DNA of 64,000 bases from SYOC01 sp964441775 (GCA_964441775.1 CAYTVL010000004.1:124001-188000); one strand, 5' to 3'. Positions 50,480 through 59,585 are shown, numbered from the stretch's first letter. Program-made: numbers and translations. Notes: a model not told the origin generated them from the letters alone.

Positions 50480-51631
50480 GAGCTGTTGCGTGGCCAGGCG
50501 CGCTCCTTCCGCCATCGCTTGGAATTTGGCCCATACCACGGTGGGATGGACCTCTGGACGATAGGTCGCTTGAGACGAAAAGCCGCAGTCGGCTCCGGCA
50601 ATCACATTCTCTCGCCCCACGAGCTTGGCGTAGCGGACGATGCGTTCGGCGATAAGTTCAGGATGCTCAACAATGTTGCTCGCATGAGTGATCACTCCAG
50701 GGATAAGCACTTTACCCTCGGGCAGCTTCACGGTCTCCCAGATGTGGTACTCATGCTCGTGCCGCGCATTGGCGGCTTCGAAGGAGTAAGCGCCAGCGTT
50801 CACTTTTAACATAGCCTCCAAGACGTCTTGCAATTGTGCATCGTAGACACGTGGGCCTTCATTGATCCCGTAGCAGGTGTGGAAGCGCACCTTCTCCGCT
50901 GGGATCCCCCGCAAGCCGTGGTTGAGCGCCTCTACGTACATCTCAGCTCTCTTGCGTTTCTCTGCACTATCCAAAGACGAATCGCTGTAGACATCTGTCA
51001 GAAACGGATCGTCAATCTGTACAAGAAAGCCAGCGTCAACAATGGCTTGATACTCCGTGCGCATGGCTTCTGCGACAGCGTGCAAGTATTCCTCCTCCGT
51101 GCGGTAGTATTCGTTCATGCCCACGCCGCTTGGGGCCACGGCGGGCATGAAAACGGCTTCAGGACTCACCTCTGTCAACGCAGCTTTGAGGTTATCGATA
51201 TCATGGCGCACCGCCTCGTGTCCCCAATAGCTGACAGGTCCGGTGCACGCCACTGGGACCATAGGAGCGACCGCCCCACCAAGCATAGCTTGGCTGAAAT
51301 ACTGCTCGTAGTACTCGGGAAAAGACGCAACTTCGTCAGCAAACATGGTAAAGCGAGCGCCGAGCTTGGGCGCAAAACCGGCCAGTCGTTCATTCACATA
51401 GGTAAAGAACCCCAGCTTGCCCTGCTCTCCGTCCGTCACAATATCGACGCCGGTTTCAACCTGTTTACGGACGATCTCAGCAACAGCGCTCCGCACTCGT
51501 CTCGCATAGGCATCGTGGTCATACGGCTCGCCGTGGACTTTCGCCTTCATTAAATCAAGCAGATCGGAGGGACGCGCCAAGCTGCCGCAGTGGGTAGTGA
51601 GAATGCGATTCGTACTTCGCTGCATGGTCAT
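50471..51631 (-). CDS. cobalamin-independent methionine synthase II family protein (MetE C-domain-like)
   Basis: A 386-residue stand-alone homologue of the MetE catalytic domain. It opens ILTTHCGSLARPSDLLDLM and has VETGVDIVTDGEQGKLGFFTYV, VQIDDPFLTDVY, a zinc-site HTC in VRFHTCYGINEG and a late Cys in VIAGADCGFSS. Single-domain members include methyl or alkyl transferases acting on thiols (such as coenzyme M transferases) and archaeal MetE. A thiol-alkyl transfer is the safest description. AAGGAGAGTC precedes the ATG. It reads leftward with the diiron gene upstream on the same strand (136-base gap). Confidence 0.85.
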   Translation of the reverse strand: MTMQRSTNRILTTHCGSLARPSDLLDLMKAKVHGEPYDHDAYARRVRSAVAEIVRKQVETGVDIVTDGEQGKLGFFTYVNERLAGFAPKLGARFTMFADEVASFPEYYEQYFSQAMLGGAVAPMVPVACTGPVSYWGHEAVRHDIDNLKAALTEVSPEAVFMPAVAPSGVGMNEYYRTEEEYLHAVAEAMRTEYQAIVDAGFLVQIDDPFLTDVYSDSSLDSAEKRKRAEMYVEALNHGLRGIPAEKVRFHTCYGINEGPRVYDAQLQDVLEAMLKVNAGAYSFEAANARHEHEYHIWETVKLPEGKVLIPGVITHASNIVEHPELIAERIVRYAKLVGRENVIAGADCGFSSQATYRPEVHPTVVWAKFQAMAEGARLATQQLWR

Positions 51632-51767
51632 GCGACTCTCCTTTTTTTACGGATTTACTATTTCAATCTTTTGGGCCCCAGGAACTAAAGACTTCGGATT
51701 CATCTTGACTCGTTTTGACTTTCCTCGTCCTTAGCCGCCAGACTCTTTTCGCTTTTGTCCCGCTTGT

Positions 51768-52460
51768 TCACGCGGTCGCCCGAACGAAGCCATCAAACCA
51801 ACACCAGGCAAGTTCCAAGGATTGCCTGACTGATTCGATCACCTGTTGCTGCTCTGCCTCTGTCCGCGCCCAATGCGACACGATGTCAAAAGCTGCGCCT
51901 CCATGCTCCTTATCCGCTTTGGCGTGCACCCACCAAAAGGCCGTCGCTTCCGGGTTTAAGCCGTAGCGCGCTTCTCCGGTCTGGGCGTACGTTTCAGCCA
52001 TATCGCCAAACTGTGCTTCCCCAGCCACACTAATCACGGCCACCGCTTCATAGAAGGGACGCGTGCGCGCCATCAGTCGCAGGAAACTCCGCCGCGCCAC
52101 TGTTTCGGGCAGGGGTTTGCACTGGGCAACCTCTGCGCGCGAGCCGCCCAGCGCCTCGATCAACCGACACATCAATTCGCGGTGCGGAGCTGATCCGGTG
52201 ACTTTCCCCGTCTCTTCCTCCCACAGGTTCTCCAGCATGCGGACCCGCACCTCAGGATCCGGGCAGCCGGCGTAAATTGGTCCAAAGATGTCGTGCACGT
52301 CTCCTACCGTGCAGTAATGCTGCTCGATCCAGGTACGAATCTGGGCGCGAGAGAGTTCGCCCTTGAGGTAACGTTGAACCCAGGGATGGTCACGATACGA
52401 CTTCCGCTGCTCAAGCATTCCTCTCAATGTGTGTGTCAGCTCAGCAGGTGTGAGAGCCAT
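51768..52460 (-). CDS. haem-oxygenase-like diiron protein (PqqC/TenA fold), non-CADD type
   Basis: A 230-residue helical protein of the same fold as the 3015 gene. The six expected metal ligands are again present by my count: E82, H93, E148, H179, D183, H186 (in LENLWEEETG, GEAQFGDM and WWVHAKADKEHG). However the CADD-specific residues are changed: Trp27 stands where the sacrificial Tyr27 is, and Gly147 replaces Tyr141, so it is probably not a p-aminobenzoate synthase. It may be a diiron oxidase of another kind. AAGGAGGTAAA precedes the ATG. It is upstream of the MetE-like gene, whose product might process a related sulphur or amine compound. Confidence 0.78.
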   Translation of the reverse strand: MALTPAELTHTLRGMLEQRKSYRDHPWVQRYLKGELSRAQIRTWIEQHYCTVGDVHDIFGPIYAGCPDPEVRVRMLENLWEEETGKVTGSAPHRELMCRLIEALGGSRAEVAQCKPLPETVARRSFLRLMARTRPFYEAVAVISVAGEAQFGDMAETYAQTGEARYGLNPEATAFWWVHAKADKEHGGAAFDIVSHWARTEAEQQQVIESVRQSLELAWCWFDGFVRATA

Positions 52461-52644
52461 AGAGTTTACCTCCTTACCTCATTATGCTCCTTGGTCCTTT
52501 GACTTTCCGCACTGCCTCAATTCTTTGGGGCTCGGGGCTTGTTTCCATTTTTTGCTTTTCGATTTTTGCCTTTACCCGAAAAAGAATCAAGTCGCTCTCC
52601 CCACTCTTCCCTCCCCTCGCCGTTCTGCTACAGTGCCTCTCTTC

Positions 52645-53529
52645 ATGCACATGACACGGGAGACCAGAGCTTTTCTTCTCTTGACATTGGTGACAATGGT
52701 GTGGGCGGGGCTGATGCCGACGGGCAAGATTGCACTGCGCGGCGTGCCGCCCATGACGATTGCGGCGATCCGCATGGTGATCGGTTCATCGTTGCTGTCG
52801 TTTTACCTGCGGCGGGAATCGCGCCCCGTTCCCTGGAGCCCGAAACTGCTGGGAGGCATCCTCGCGTTGGGCTTTTGTGGGTACATGATGAGCACGGGCG
52901 GCAGTTATTACGGCTTGCGGCTGACGACCGTCACGAATGCCGCCTTGCTCAATGCCTCATCTCCGGTTTCACTCGCGCTCCTTTCCGTTGTCATTCTCAA
53001 AGAGCACCTCTCAAGCCGCTCGGTCCTCGGCATTCTGCTTTCCGTTCTTGGAGTTGGGGTGATTATCACTCGCGGTTCATGGGAAGTGATTGCGCAGAGT
53101 CAGTATAATTCCGGTGATCTCATTCTCCTCAGCACACAACTGAGCTGGAGCCTCTACTCCATTTATGGACGAAGACTGATGGAATACGTTTCACCGCTGG
53201 CGGCAACCACATACACTTACATGGCGGGCGGATTCTGGTTGATTTTAGGCAGTTGTTTCTTTGAGCGCACGCAATGGCATTTCGCGGATGTGTCATGGGC
53301 ATCCTGGGCGGCGATTGCGTATCAGAGCACGCTTGGATCGTTTGCTCACTTTTGGTTCTATGACGCCATCGCCGTGGTTGGGCCAAGCCGTGCAGGCATC
53401 TTTCTTAACCTTGTTCCGGTCATGGCGATCGGCATCGCCTATTTTCTTTTGCATGAGCCGCTGACCCTGCCGCATCTCATTGGCGGCGCGATCGTCATCA
53501 GCGGCATTCTCGTCGCCACACGGAGATGA
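52645..53529 (+). CDS. EamA/DMT family transporter
   Basis: A 294-residue, ten-helix drug/metabolite transporter made of two EamA repeats. The first repeat starts FLLLTLVTMVWAGLMPTGKIALRGVPPMTIAAIRMVIGS and includes LLNASSPVSLALLSVVILKEHLSSRSVLGILLSVLGVGVI, and the second ends FLNLVPVMAIGIAYFLLHEPLTLPHLIGGAIVISGILVATRR. It sits in the inner membrane and probably exports an amino acid or metabolite. The frame is open from 52429 but the ATG at 52645 (or 52651) begins right before the first helix. Divergent from the diiron gene. Confidence 0.85.
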   Translation: MHMTRETRAFLLLTLVTMVWAGLMPTGKIALRGVPPMTIAAIRMVIGSSLLSFYLRRESRPVPWSPKLLGGILALGFCGYMMSTGGSYYGLRLTTVTNAALLNASSPVSLALLSVVILKEHLSSRSVLGILLSVLGVGVIITRGSWEVIAQSQYNSGDLILLSTQLSWSLYSIYGRRLMEYVSPLAATTYTYMAGGFWLILGSCFFERTQWHFADVSWASWAAIAYQSTLGSFAHFWFYDAIAVVGPSRAGIFLNLVPVMAIGIAYFLLHEPLTLPHLIGGAIVISGILVATRR

Positions 53530-53544
53530 GTCCGTTCTTATCAT

Positions 53545-54837
53545 CTAGTGAATCGCCGCAGCCGGACGGGCCGCGTCGACGTGCTCGGCCTCCTCAGCAA
53601 ACAATGGCTGAGCGGACACGCCAAACCCCATGATGAGCGCAGCAACGCCAATACAGCCGGCGGCGGTGTAAAACGGCAGCGCCCAATTGCCAGTCGCCGA
53701 GACCTGATAGCCGGAAAGCATCGCGGCCATCAGGCCCGCCAAGCTGCCAAACGTGCTCATACAGCCCCAAATAGCGCCGAGATGCTTAGGGCTCATTTCT
53801 GTGGGCAGGCTCACAAACCCACTTATAGCAGTATCGTTGAAGAGCCGCGCGCACATAAGCAAGGCCACGCAGAGTCCGCCCGATTCGACGCTGACCCCGA
53901 GCACCATAAACGGCGCCCCAATCAGCATACAGATCATCGGGAAAATTTTGCGCGCCCGGTCAGCGCTGTGGCCGTGCTGCAAGAGCCAATCCGAAATCCA
54001 CCCGCCAACGATCGTCCCGACCAGAGCCGCACCAGTGATCGCTCCACCCCAAATGCCCATCTCACCCACCGAGAACCCTCGTCCACGCACCAGATAGGAT
54101 GGCAGCCAGGACGCCATCAGCCACATGTTGTACACCCAGAGGGTGTAGGAAGAGGCTAGAGCCCACACCCGAGGAGAACGCAGCACCTCACTCCAGCCGT
54201 CATGTTCTTTTGCAGGTTGCACCCGCTCGGCTTGGATATACGCCAGTTCTTCAGAGGTCACGGCTGGATGTTCTTCCGGTCGGCTCCGCGCCAGCAGCAA
54301 CCACGCAAACGCCCAAGCAATCCCAATACCGCCACAGAAATAAAAAACCCAAGCCCAGCCCAATCGCAGTGTGATCGTTGTCACTAATGGATAGCCGATC
54401 ATGATGCCGCCATTGAGTGCGGCGGGAATCACTGTCTGTGCCCGCGCCAACTCGTGACGGGGCACCCAAGCCGCATTGGCGGCGCTCATGGCGGGTACGA
54501 TGGGGGCTTCAAAGCCTCCGACCAGATAACGTAACACCAACATTAACGAGAACCCAACAGCGCCGAATGGCGTGAGGAAAGTAGCAATCGACCAGCCCAG
54601 ACAGAGCCAAGGAATCAGCCGCCCGCCAAAACGGTCAGTCAAATAGCCACCCGGGAGTTGGATGGTCATGTACCCCCAGAGAAACGCGGAAAAGATCACG
54701 CCAAACTGCGCTTCGTTCCAGCCGAGTTCACGAATCATGACCGGTGCGGCAATCGAAATATTGGCTCGGTCAATGTGGTTGATCAGCGCCAGCAGAAAAA
54801 TGAGCCCAACAATGCGGTAGCGAACTGGCCCAGACAT
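53545..54837 (-). CDS. MFS transporter, ACS-like
   Basis: A 430-residue, 12-helix carrier. Helix 1 is followed by INHIDRANISIAAPVMI and motif A is GGYLTDRFGGRLIPW. PTEMSPKHLGAIWGCMSTFGSLAGL near helix 10 is typical of ACS importers. The start is one of two adjacent ATGs (54840 or 54837) directly behind GGGAGGG; the second has better spacing. It converges with the DMT gene. The similar length and layout of the 42023 carrier indicate common ancestry. Substrate unknown. Confidence 0.86.
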   Translation of the reverse strand: MSGPVRYRIVGLIFLLALINHIDRANISIAAPVMIRELGWNEAQFGVIFSAFLWGYMTIQLPGGYLTDRFGGRLIPWLCLGWSIATFLTPFGAVGFSLMLVLRYLVGGFEAPIVPAMSAANAAWVPRHELARAQTVIPAALNGGIMIGYPLVTTITLRLGWAWVFYFCGGIGIAWAFAWLLLARSRPEEHPAVTSEELAYIQAERVQPAKEHDGWSEVLRSPRVWALASSYTLWVYNMWLMASWLPSYLVRGRGFSVGEMGIWGGAITGAALVGTIVGGWISDWLLQHGHSADRARKIFPMICMLIGAPFMVLGVSVESGGLCVALLMCARLFNDTAISGFVSLPTEMSPKHLGAIWGCMSTFGSLAGLMAAMLSGYQVSATGNWALPFYTAAGCIGVAALIMGFGVSAQPLFAEEAEHVDAARPAAAIH

Positions 54838-55006
54838 CATCCCTCCCTTTTGGCGACTGGGGCGCGTACTAGTGAATGTTCTCGCGTCTACCACGGATCA
54901 CGGCAGCAGACAACCTGGCGACAGCAGGCTCTCTTCTCCCGGGCGGACCTCTTATGCTATGAGAGGAAGCAGAAACTTATCACTGCATCAGTAAGGAGGG
55001 CGTATT

Positions 55007-55477
55007 ATGCCAATTAAAGTTGTTGAATTACATCATCACGGTATCCGCATCGGCACAAGCCCAGAGGATGTTGAGAAAGCTCGTGACTTCTACACCGACG
55101 TCCTGGGGCTCCACACCGACTCCCACCGCCCCAATATCCCCACTATTCCCGGCTTCTGGATGTATATCGGACAAGGCGAGCGGACCACACAAATCCACTT
55201 GATGGGCGTCAACGGCAACGGCAAGTCCCCGATGGCGCGCAGCGAAAAGGAAGACCCGACCCTACCTCACGTCGCCCTCGCGGTCGAAAACATCGTGGAG
55301 GCCAAGGAAGAACTGGAAAAGCGCGGTATTTGGCACTGGCAGATCAAAGGGCTCGTCGGCCCCAATTCCGACCAGGTGTTCGTGCAGGATCCGTTCGGCA
55401 ATGTCGTTGAACTCCACCAAATCGGCTCGTGCACGTGTAACAAGATCGCGCTCGGCGAGGGCGGCATGAACGGATAA
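55007..55477 (+). CDS. VOC family protein (glyoxalase/dioxygenase fold)
   Basis: A 156-residue vicinal-oxygen-chelate protein with two beta-alpha-beta-beta-beta modules. ELHHHGIRIGTSPEDVEKARDFYTDVLGLHTD opens with the first ligand His; TLPHVALAVENIVEAKEELEKRGI supplies the second; VFVQDPFGNVVELHQ ends with the ligand Glu. Members include glyoxalase I, extradiol dioxygenases and fosfomycin resistance enzymes. Its size fits a ring-cleaving or isomerising enzyme but not a full extradiol dioxygenase. AAGGAGGGCG precedes the ATG. A dispersed repeat separates it from the next gene. Confidence 0.85.
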   Translation: MPIKVVELHHHGIRIGTSPEDVEKARDFYTDVLGLHTDSHRPNIPTIPGFWMYIGQGERTTQIHLMGVNGNGKSPMARSEKEDPTLPHVALAVENIVEAKEELEKRGIWHWQIKGLVGPNSDQVFVQDPFGNVVELHQIGSCTCNKIALGEGGMNG

Positions 55478-55535
55478 GTTCGAATTCGTCAGACGGGAAA
55501 CGGTAGAGAAGTCCGTCCAGGTGCTGCTAAAGGCT

Positions 55536-55626
55536 GTCATTCTGAGGAGTAAAGCGACGAAGAATCTCAATCTAGCAGGAATGACACGAGATTCTTCGCC
55601 TGCCCTGCGTTCCGGCTCAGAATGAC
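55536..55626. repeat. dispersed GTCATTCTGAG...CTCAGAATGAC palindromic element
   Basis: Outer arms GTCATTCTGAG (55536-55546) and CTCAGAATGAC (55616-55626) and inner arms CGAAGAATCTC and GAGATTCTTCG are exact complements. It has the same two-arm design as 34524-34609 with different text. Confidence 0.75.
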
Positions 55627-55690
55627 GTTCTGTAGCATCTCAACTTTGTTGCACGTTTGATTTTCCACTTGTCTTTCTCAAGGAGTTTTC

Positions 55691-56815
55691 ATGGCAGGAG
55701 AATACACTGGTCGTTTGCTTTCCTCAGATTCTCACATTGTAGAGCCAGCCGATTTGTGGTTGACCAGAATGGACAAAAAGTGGCGCGACAAAGCGCCGCG
55801 CATTGAGGCGCTCGATGAGCCCAGCGATTACATCGTCATCGCTGGGCTGCGTCCGCGCCCGCTCGCGTTTGAAGGCCCGATGCAGGATCTGAAAGCGCAA
55901 GGCATGGATATCCCCTCGCCCAAAGGCTACCGCTACTCCGATAATCGCCCAGGCACATGGGACCCGCATGAGCGGTTGAAAGATCAGGAGATCGATGGCG
56001 TGTCGGGAGAAGTGATGTATCCCGGCGTGGGGCTCACCTTGGTGCGCGCCCCAGACCCCGAGTATCTGTATGCGTGCTGTCGCGCCTACAACGATTGGCT
56101 CGCTGAATATTGTCAGCCGTATCCAGATCGGATCAAAGGCGTGGGCATGATTCCCTGCCGAGGCCCGATCGAATGGGCCGTGGCGGAGACCGAGCGCTGC
56201 GCCAAGCTGGGGCTCGTCAGCGTCATGTTGCCGGCGTGGGTCGATGACCGCCCGTACAACTTGCCGGATTGGGACCCGCTGTGGGCGGCGATGCAAGACA
56301 TGGGTGTAGTCGCCAGTATGCACATCGGCGGGCGTGATCCGTTTGGTCGCGCCCACGGTCCAGGCGCTGGCGGCATTATCATTGGTGTTGTCAAATTTGA
56401 AATGAATGACACCCTGCAACGCCTCATCTGGGGCGGAGCTCCAGTGCGCTTCCCCAAACTCAAATGGGCGTTGGTCGAAAGCGGCATTGGCTGGATTGGC
56501 TCCGTGCTGGAGTTCATGGATCACTGGTGGCAGGACCACAAAGGCTGGATGGAGCCCAAGCTCCCGGAGACCCCGAGCACCTATTTCCGCCGGCAGTTCT
56601 ACGCCACGTTTGAGGATGACCGTGCAGGCGTGCTCACGCGCGAGATCATGGGCACGGACAATCTCATGTGGGGCTCAGACTATCCACACACCGAAGGCGT
56701 ATGGCCCTTCTCGCGCAAGAAAGTCGCGAGCAACTTCGCCTCGATTCCCGAGAGCGACACCCGCAAAATTGTCCATGACAACTGTGCGCGATTGTATGGG
56801 TTTCCGACAGCGTGA
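55691..56815 (+). CDS. amidohydrolase family (ACMSD-like) metal-dependent hydrolase
   Basis: A 374-residue Amidohydro_rel hydrolase starting RLLSSDSHIVEPADLWLTRMDKKWRDKAP (D-x-H). It has EIDGVSGEVMYPGVGLTLV, a central GLVSVMLPAWVDDRPYNLPDWDPLW and WGSDYPHTEGVWPFSRK with the last metal Asp. CAAGGAGTT precedes the ATG. The overall plan is the same as in the tandem pair at 29399-31685, but it is more diverged. Substrate unknown; probably a cyclic or amide product of the catabolic pathway. Confidence 0.87.
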   Translation: MAGEYTGRLLSSDSHIVEPADLWLTRMDKKWRDKAPRIEALDEPSDYIVIAGLRPRPLAFEGPMQDLKAQGMDIPSPKGYRYSDNRPGTWDPHERLKDQEIDGVSGEVMYPGVGLTLVRAPDPEYLYACCRAYNDWLAEYCQPYPDRIKGVGMIPCRGPIEWAVAETERCAKLGLVSVMLPAWVDDRPYNLPDWDPLWAAMQDMGVVASMHIGGRDPFGRAHGPGAGGIIIGVVKFEMNDTLQRLIWGGAPVRFPKLKWALVESGIGWIGSVLEFMDHWWQDHKGWMEPKLPETPSTYFRRQFYATFEDDRAGVLTREIMGTDNLMWGSDYPHTEGVWPFSRKKVASNFASIPESDTRKIVHDNCARLYGFPTA

Positions 56816-56842
56816 CGATGAAGGGGGGCGCGAGAGCGCCCC

Positions 56843-57307
56843 TCACGTCCGTCGCTGCTTGGCCTGTTGATACAGCTCGGCTCGTCCTTGCAGCAAATCT
56901 CCCCAACTGAGATCGTCCTCAGCCGGGCCTTGCCCAGCGATAAAGCGGTAACTTGTTTGTACATGGGCGTCGAGTCGGTCTTCGTCCGTAAGCGCCTCTG
57001 GGCTGAGGTCGATATATTCACGCATAACGAAGTCGCCACCGCCCGGATGAAAGACTTCCCCTTCCCCTTGAGCGCAGGCCCGTCGGAGCTGCAAGGCAGG
57101 CAGTTTGAGCGCGAGCGAAGCGCCGAGCAGAATTGCAAAAGGTTTCCCCACCACATAATAACAGAGGCCGCCAAACATCCGTTTCACAGTGACATCGCGA
57201 AGATTCAGTCGCGCAATGGCTTCATCTAACACGCCTTGATGCAATGGCGGAGGCCGCCGTAAATGAGTAGATTTCTTGACCGCCGACTCGCTCCTACGAT
57301 TGGCCAT
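56843..57307 (-). CDS. TfoX/Sxy N-terminal domain protein
   Basis: A 154-residue protein with the TfoX N-terminal domain: VKRMFGGLCYYVVGKPFAILLGASLALKLP and later FVMREYIDLSPEALTDEDRLDAHVQTSYRFI. In gamma-proteobacteria TfoX/Sxy controls competence genes with CRP; single-domain members elsewhere are of unknown role. Given several cAMP-producing proteins in the window a link is tempting but unsupported. The N-terminal 25 residues are basic. AAAAGGGCT precedes the ATG. Confidence 0.8.
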   Translation of the reverse strand: MANRRSESAVKKSTHLRRPPPLHQGVLDEAIARLNLRDVTVKRMFGGLCYYVVGKPFAILLGASLALKLPALQLRRACAQGEGEVFHPGGGDFVMREYIDLSPEALTDEDRLDAHVQTSYRFIAGQGPAEDDLSWGDLLQGRAELYQQAKQRRT

Positions 57308-57399
57308 AGCCCTTTTCTAGCATAGGATAGCTTTCTCTTGCATCTACTCCTCTGTGTATGCCACTATGAGCGAAGATTTTTCTTGCATGGAGTCACATT

Positions 57400-57975
57400 G
57401 TGAAACGTAGCTCTTTAGCAATTATTTCCTCATTGTCATTGCTCTGTTCTTCCGCCCCGGTTGCCGGGCAGAGCATTTATCGTTGGACGGACCGGCAAGG
57501 TCACATCCATTTTTCAAACGCCCCTGTCAATGTCGCGAAATCTATCGATGACGAATTACCTCCCGCCACCAGCTTCGGCGGAGCACCCGGGGCTACTCCG
57601 GCGCGGACCAGCGATCCGCGCCCTGACCCGCGTCAATCGGATCTCCTACCGCAAACGGACACGACCCCGCCCGCTGAAACCGCCGAAGAAGAAAGCCCAG
57701 CAGCGGAGGACAATCAGGACACCGCCGCCACCGAAGATAATCCCTCCACCTCACCAGAGGCAAACACGACGACCCCACTCTTGCAAACCGCCGCTGATTC
57801 CGATGAGGATGGCGACACGGACGAAAAGCCAAAGACAACTCTCCAAAAAGAGGAAAAGAAATCGGCCCCGGCGGATGGCGATGCTGATGATGACGACACC
57901 GACTCTGGCGCTTCGAGTGGAGATGACGATTCCAACGACTCGGATGACAATGACTCCGACGAAACAGAAACATGA
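57400..57975 (+). CDS. exported DUF4124 protein with acidic low-complexity tail
   Basis: A 191-residue secreted or periplasmic protein. A signal peptide (MKRSSLAIISSLSLLCSSAPVAG-QS) is followed directly by a DUF4124 domain, QSIYRWTDRQGHIHFSNAPVN, usually a cell-envelope domain. The last 110 residues are almost only Asp, Glu, Ser, Thr, Pro and Ala, ending in a run rich in Asp and Ser (DDDSNDSDDNDSDETET). That tail is probably disordered and may bind cations. Start is GTG with GGAGTCACATT upstream. Function is unknown. Confidence 0.75.
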   Translation: MKRSSLAIISSLSLLCSSAPVAGQSIYRWTDRQGHIHFSNAPVNVAKSIDDELPPATSFGGAPGATPARTSDPRPDPRQSDLLPQTDTTPPAETAEEESPAAEDNQDTAATEDNPSTSPEANTTTPLLQTAADSDEDGDTDEKPKTTLQKEEKKSAPADGDADDDDTDSGASSGDDDSNDSDDNDSDETET

Positions 57976-58078
57976 TTGCGCTCGTCAGAGACGCGGCGCC
58001 CTCTTCGTTTCGTGGTAAGATTTCCATTTCCCTGCAAAGGCGCTACACTGCGAACACATCGTACTTAGGAGGGGACCT

Positions 58079-59275
58079 ATGAAAGCATTGGATCATGTGA
58101 AGATTCTCGATCTCACGCAATTTGAAGCCGGACCGTCCTGTACCGAAATTCTTGCCTTTCTCGGCGCCGACGTCGTCAAAGTCGAACCGCCCAAAAATGG
58201 GGATCAAGGCCGTTATCTCGTGAGCGAGAAGCCGGGGCTCGATTCTCCCTACTTCTTACTGTTGAACGCTAACAAGAAGAGCATCTCCATCAACCTCAAA
58301 AGTGAGAAAGGTCTTTCCTTATTCAAGCAACTTGTGCCTCACTTCGATGTGCTGGTGGAAAACTACGGCCCCGGCGCCGTGCAAGAACTCGGACTTGGTT
58401 ACGATGTAGTCAGCAAAATCAATCCACGGATTGTCTACGCACAAGTGAAAGGGTTCGGCACCTACGGTCCGTACTCCGGCTACAAGAGTTTTGACATGAT
58501 CGCGCAGGCCACGGGCGGCGCCATGAGCGTCACCGGGACGCAAGACACGGAGCCCCTGCGTCCCGGGCCGACGATCGGCGACACCGGCACGGGCATCCAC
58601 TGCGCGGTTGGCATCCTCGCCGCGCTGGTGCAACGAGAGAAGACGGGGCGCGGCCAACGACTGGAAGTGGCGATGCAAGACGCGGTCGTCAACCTCACCC
58701 GTATCGGCATGATGGGGCATTACATGGGCGATGTGCCCGCGCAACGTCGCGGCAATCGCGTCGCGGGCCTCGCGCCAACGGACCTCTATCCCTGCTCGCC
58801 CGGCGGCACAAACGATTACGCCTATATCATCGCCACAACAAAAGAGATGTGGGAGAATCTTATCTCCGCCATTGGCCGGCCGGACGTGCTCGCCGACCCA
58901 CGTTTCAGTGATGTACGCTCGCGCTCCCATCACTTCGATGAACTATTTGACATTATCGCCTCGTGGACGCGGCAGCGCGATAAATTTGAGGTCATGCGCA
59001 CGCTGGGCGAAGTAGGCGTCCCATGCGGCGCCGTGCTCGACAGCGGCGATGTGCTCAGCAACGAACACCTCAAGGCACGGGGCATGATTCGCACCATTGA
59101 ACATCCCACGCGCGGTACGTTCACCATGCCGGGCTGCGCCGTGCAACTGTCAGACTCGCCGGTGGATGTGCTCCCTGCCCCACTCCTAGGCCAGCACAAC
59201 AGCGACATTCTTGGCGGCCTGCTGGGTCTCTCTCAAGTTGACCTCGCGAATTTGAAGGAGAATGGGATTATTTGA
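58079..59275 (+). CDS. CaiB/BaiF family III CoA-transferase
   Basis: A 398-residue full-length family III CoA-transferase. It begins LDHVKILDLTQFEAGPSCTEILAFLGADVVKVEPP, continues with YFLLLNANKKSISINLKSEKG, RIVYAQVKGFGTYGPYSGYKSFDMIAQATGG and has the catalytic Asp in GPTIGDTGTGIHC. AGGAGGGG precedes the ATG. It shifts CoA between organic acids in the cytosol; the acid partner is unknown. A truncated relative is at the window's left edge. Activation of catabolic acids as CoA thioesters would feed the acyl-CoA carboxylase operon further right. Confidence 0.9.
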   Translation: MKALDHVKILDLTQFEAGPSCTEILAFLGADVVKVEPPKNGDQGRYLVSEKPGLDSPYFLLLNANKKSISINLKSEKGLSLFKQLVPHFDVLVENYGPGAVQELGLGYDVVSKINPRIVYAQVKGFGTYGPYSGYKSFDMIAQATGGAMSVTGTQDTEPLRPGPTIGDTGTGIHCAVGILAALVQREKTGRGQRLEVAMQDAVVNLTRIGMMGHYMGDVPAQRRGNRVAGLAPTDLYPCSPGGTNDYAYIIATTKEMWENLISAIGRPDVLADPRFSDVRSRSHHFDELFDIIASWTRQRDKFEVMRTLGEVGVPCGAVLDSGDVLSNEHLKARGMIRTIEHPTRGTFTMPGCAVQLSDSPVDVLPAPLLGQHNSDILGGLLGLSQVDLANLKENGII

Positions 59276-59363
59276 GCCCCGCTTCTCTGGCGTCGTCCTC
59301 ATGCGTATCGTCCTCTTGGGGCCTCCGCCCCGAGGACGACGCAGTTCTCGCCCGGGGCAGAAG

Positions 59364-59585
59364 TTAGCTTTTCTTGCCCGCAAAAAGCAGAAGCGCGCTG
59401 CCAACCACTATTGCCCCTACTCCAGCCCAGACTGGAATATTGACTGTTTGCTTCTCCTTCACCGCCAACTCGAACGAACCCACTTTGACCTCTTGGGTCT
59501 CCTTGGTGTAGCTGAAACTGCCATACACCAGCCCAAGGACGCCAACCGCGATCAGTACGATTGCCGCTATCTTGACTGCGCTCAT
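59364..59585 (-). CDS. small two-helix membrane protein (DUF3185-like)
   Basis: A 73-residue inner-membrane protein with two transmembrane helices (KIAAIVLIAVGVLGLVYGSFSY and VPVWAGVGAIVVGSALLLF-like) joined by a short loop TKETQEVKVGSFELAVKEKQTV. This is the layout of the DUF3185 family, whose function is unknown. The ATG at 59585 has AGGAGGTGACGAG upstream and is preferred to the longer start at 59636. It stands alone on its strand between the CoA-transferase and the DUF192 gene. Confidence 0.8.
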   Translation of the reverse strand: MSAVKIAAIVLIAVGVLGLVYGSFSYTKETQEVKVGSFELAVKEKQTVNIPVWAGVGAIVVGSALLLFAGKKS

